From Hyphomicrobiales bacterium (lineage in GTDB: Bacteria; Pseudomonadota; Alphaproteobacteria; Rhizobiales; Beijerinckiaceae), in the NCBI GenBank assembly GCA_027489835.1, contig JAIXZF010000372.1, forward strand, positions 1 through 5,817: a stretch of DNA of 5,817 bases, written 5' to 3'. Shown here piece by piece: positions 5,210 through 5,817 of the stretch (positions within the stretch are counted from its first letter, which is position 1; each line of letters starts with the position of its first letter). The notes beneath the pieces are model-generated. The model was not told the origin of the DNA. It saw nothing but the letters and a program-made list of their open reading frames with translations, and made no database searches. The translations under genes and the position numbers were made by a program.

Positions 5210-5817
5210 ATGCTGACGACGTTGCCGCAATACACTGCATCGCCTGTTCCCTGCGATGAGGCGCTGCCGCGCGAGCAATACCGCATGCTGACGCGACTGG
5301 TCCCGGTTCTCTACGCGGTGATCCTCCTGGTAACCGTCATCGTTGCCACGTGCTTTCGCGACACCGCGCCGGGATGGCTGGTGTTCGGCTGCCCAGCAGT
5401 GCTTTCGCTGCTGATCCTCGTCCGCATGCGCCACTGGATCAGATCCCGTCGCATCGTGGACGAACTGCCCATCGAGCGCATCCGCAGCGAGATCCGGGCC
5501 GTCAACTGGTTCGCTCCCGCGCTCACGCTGGCGTTCGGCCTGATCGGCGTAGCCCTCACCCGCTATGGCGATCCGCAGCAGCAGACCCTCGCCGTCATCT
5601 GCATCTGGATCATCGCCACCGCGAGCGGGCTCGGCCTTTACGCCATCGCACAGGCTCCGATCCTCGTCGTCTTGGCGGCGACGGTGCCGACCGCCCTGGT
5701 GATGCTGCAGAGCGGACATGTGCTGACCATGCAGCTCGCGCCGATGTTCGTGGCGGTCTCGGGCCTGATCATCTTCATGCTGCGCGAGACCAACAAGACC
5801 TTCGTGGCCATCGTTCA
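5210..5817 (+). CDS. N-terminal membrane region of a probable sensor protein, possibly GGDEF/EAL-type (3' end cut by window edge)
   Basis: 202 residues are visible and the frame is open to the right edge. After a short N-terminal tail there are about six hydrophobic segments, near residues 29-49, 55-73, 100-117, 126-145, 148-166 and 173-191. A basic cytoplasmic-looking stretch (RMRHWIRSRR, 72-81) follows the second. The visible part ends in FMLRETNKTFVAIV, the kind of exit helix that in bacterial membrane sensors leads into a cytoplasmic signalling domain. The overall look (a basic loop after helix two, YGDP then an Ala/Gly-rich helix pair) recalls N-terminal regions of alphaproteobacterial diguanylate cyclase/phosphodiesterase proteins, but no GGDEF or EAL motif is in view, so that call rests on resemblance. 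The ATG at 5210 follows an in-frame stop at 5201 and has only a poor ribosome binding site; a second in-frame ATG at 5285 would remove 25 residues and keep all helices. It is transcribed away from the transport operon. Confidence 0.6.
   Translation, partial: MLTTLPQYTASPVPCDEALPREQYRMLTRLVPVLYAVILLVTVIVATCFRDTAPGWLVFGCPAVLSLLILVRMRHWIRSRRIVDELPIERIRSEIRAVNWFAPALTLAFGLIGVALTRYGDPQQQTLAVICIWIIATASGLGLYAIAQAPILVVLAATVPTALVMLQSGHVLTMQLAPMFVAVSGLIIFMLRETNKTFVAIV

Noticed and set aside
5114..5719. Minus-strand open frame of 201 codons opposite the sensor gene
   Set aside because: It is polar, low-information antisense reading. The plus frame has clean hydrophobic helices and stays open to the window edge.

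Overview
The window is high-GC DNA with dense coding and strong G/C third-position bias. It looks like a free-living alphaproteobacterium, most likely Rhizobiales/Hyphomicrobiales. I infer this from the style of the proteins, the Tat-type leader on a HAAT-family binding protein, and the GC-rich palindromic intergenic repeats; no taxonomic marker gene is present.

Positions 1-4899 hold one minus-strand transport operon of the HAAT (hydrophobic amino acid / branched-chain amino acid, Liv-type) ABC importer family. In transcription order it encodes a periplasmic substrate-binding protein with a twin-arginine leader (4899-3670), a single 630-residue permease that fuses LivH-like and LivM-like halves (3492-1600), a LivG-type ATPase (1603-824, GTG start, 4-nt overlap with the permease stop), and a LivF-type ATPase (from 687, running off the left edge with only a few C-terminal residues missing). 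The binding protein captures the ligand in the periplasm, the fused permease forms the channel, and the LivG/LivF pair powers transport. The substrate cannot be read from sequence: Liv-type systems carry branched-chain amino acids, but relatives carry urea, amides, aromatic acids and other small molecules.

Two junctions of the operon each hold a different paired inverted repeat. Between the binding protein and the permease there are 33-bp arms with one mismatch (3528-3560 / 3613-3645). Between livG and livF there are perfect 17-bp arms (725-741 / 776-792). Both look like REP doublets (REPIN/BIME-like), and they may tune expression within the operon.

Positions 4900-5209 form a divergent intergenic region that is less GC-rich in its right half. 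It has a weak candidate promoter for the transport operon and small dyads. From 5210 to the right edge a plus-strand gene encodes the N-terminal, roughly six-helix membrane part of a protein whose remainder lies outside the window. It resembles the membrane sensor region of diguanylate cyclase/phosphodiesterase (GGDEF/EAL) proteins, but no catalytic domain is visible.

I see no RNA genes, CRISPR array, insertion sequence or clearly novel system. The points most worth a second look are the two intra-operon repeat doublets, the fused permease, and the divergent membrane sensor.
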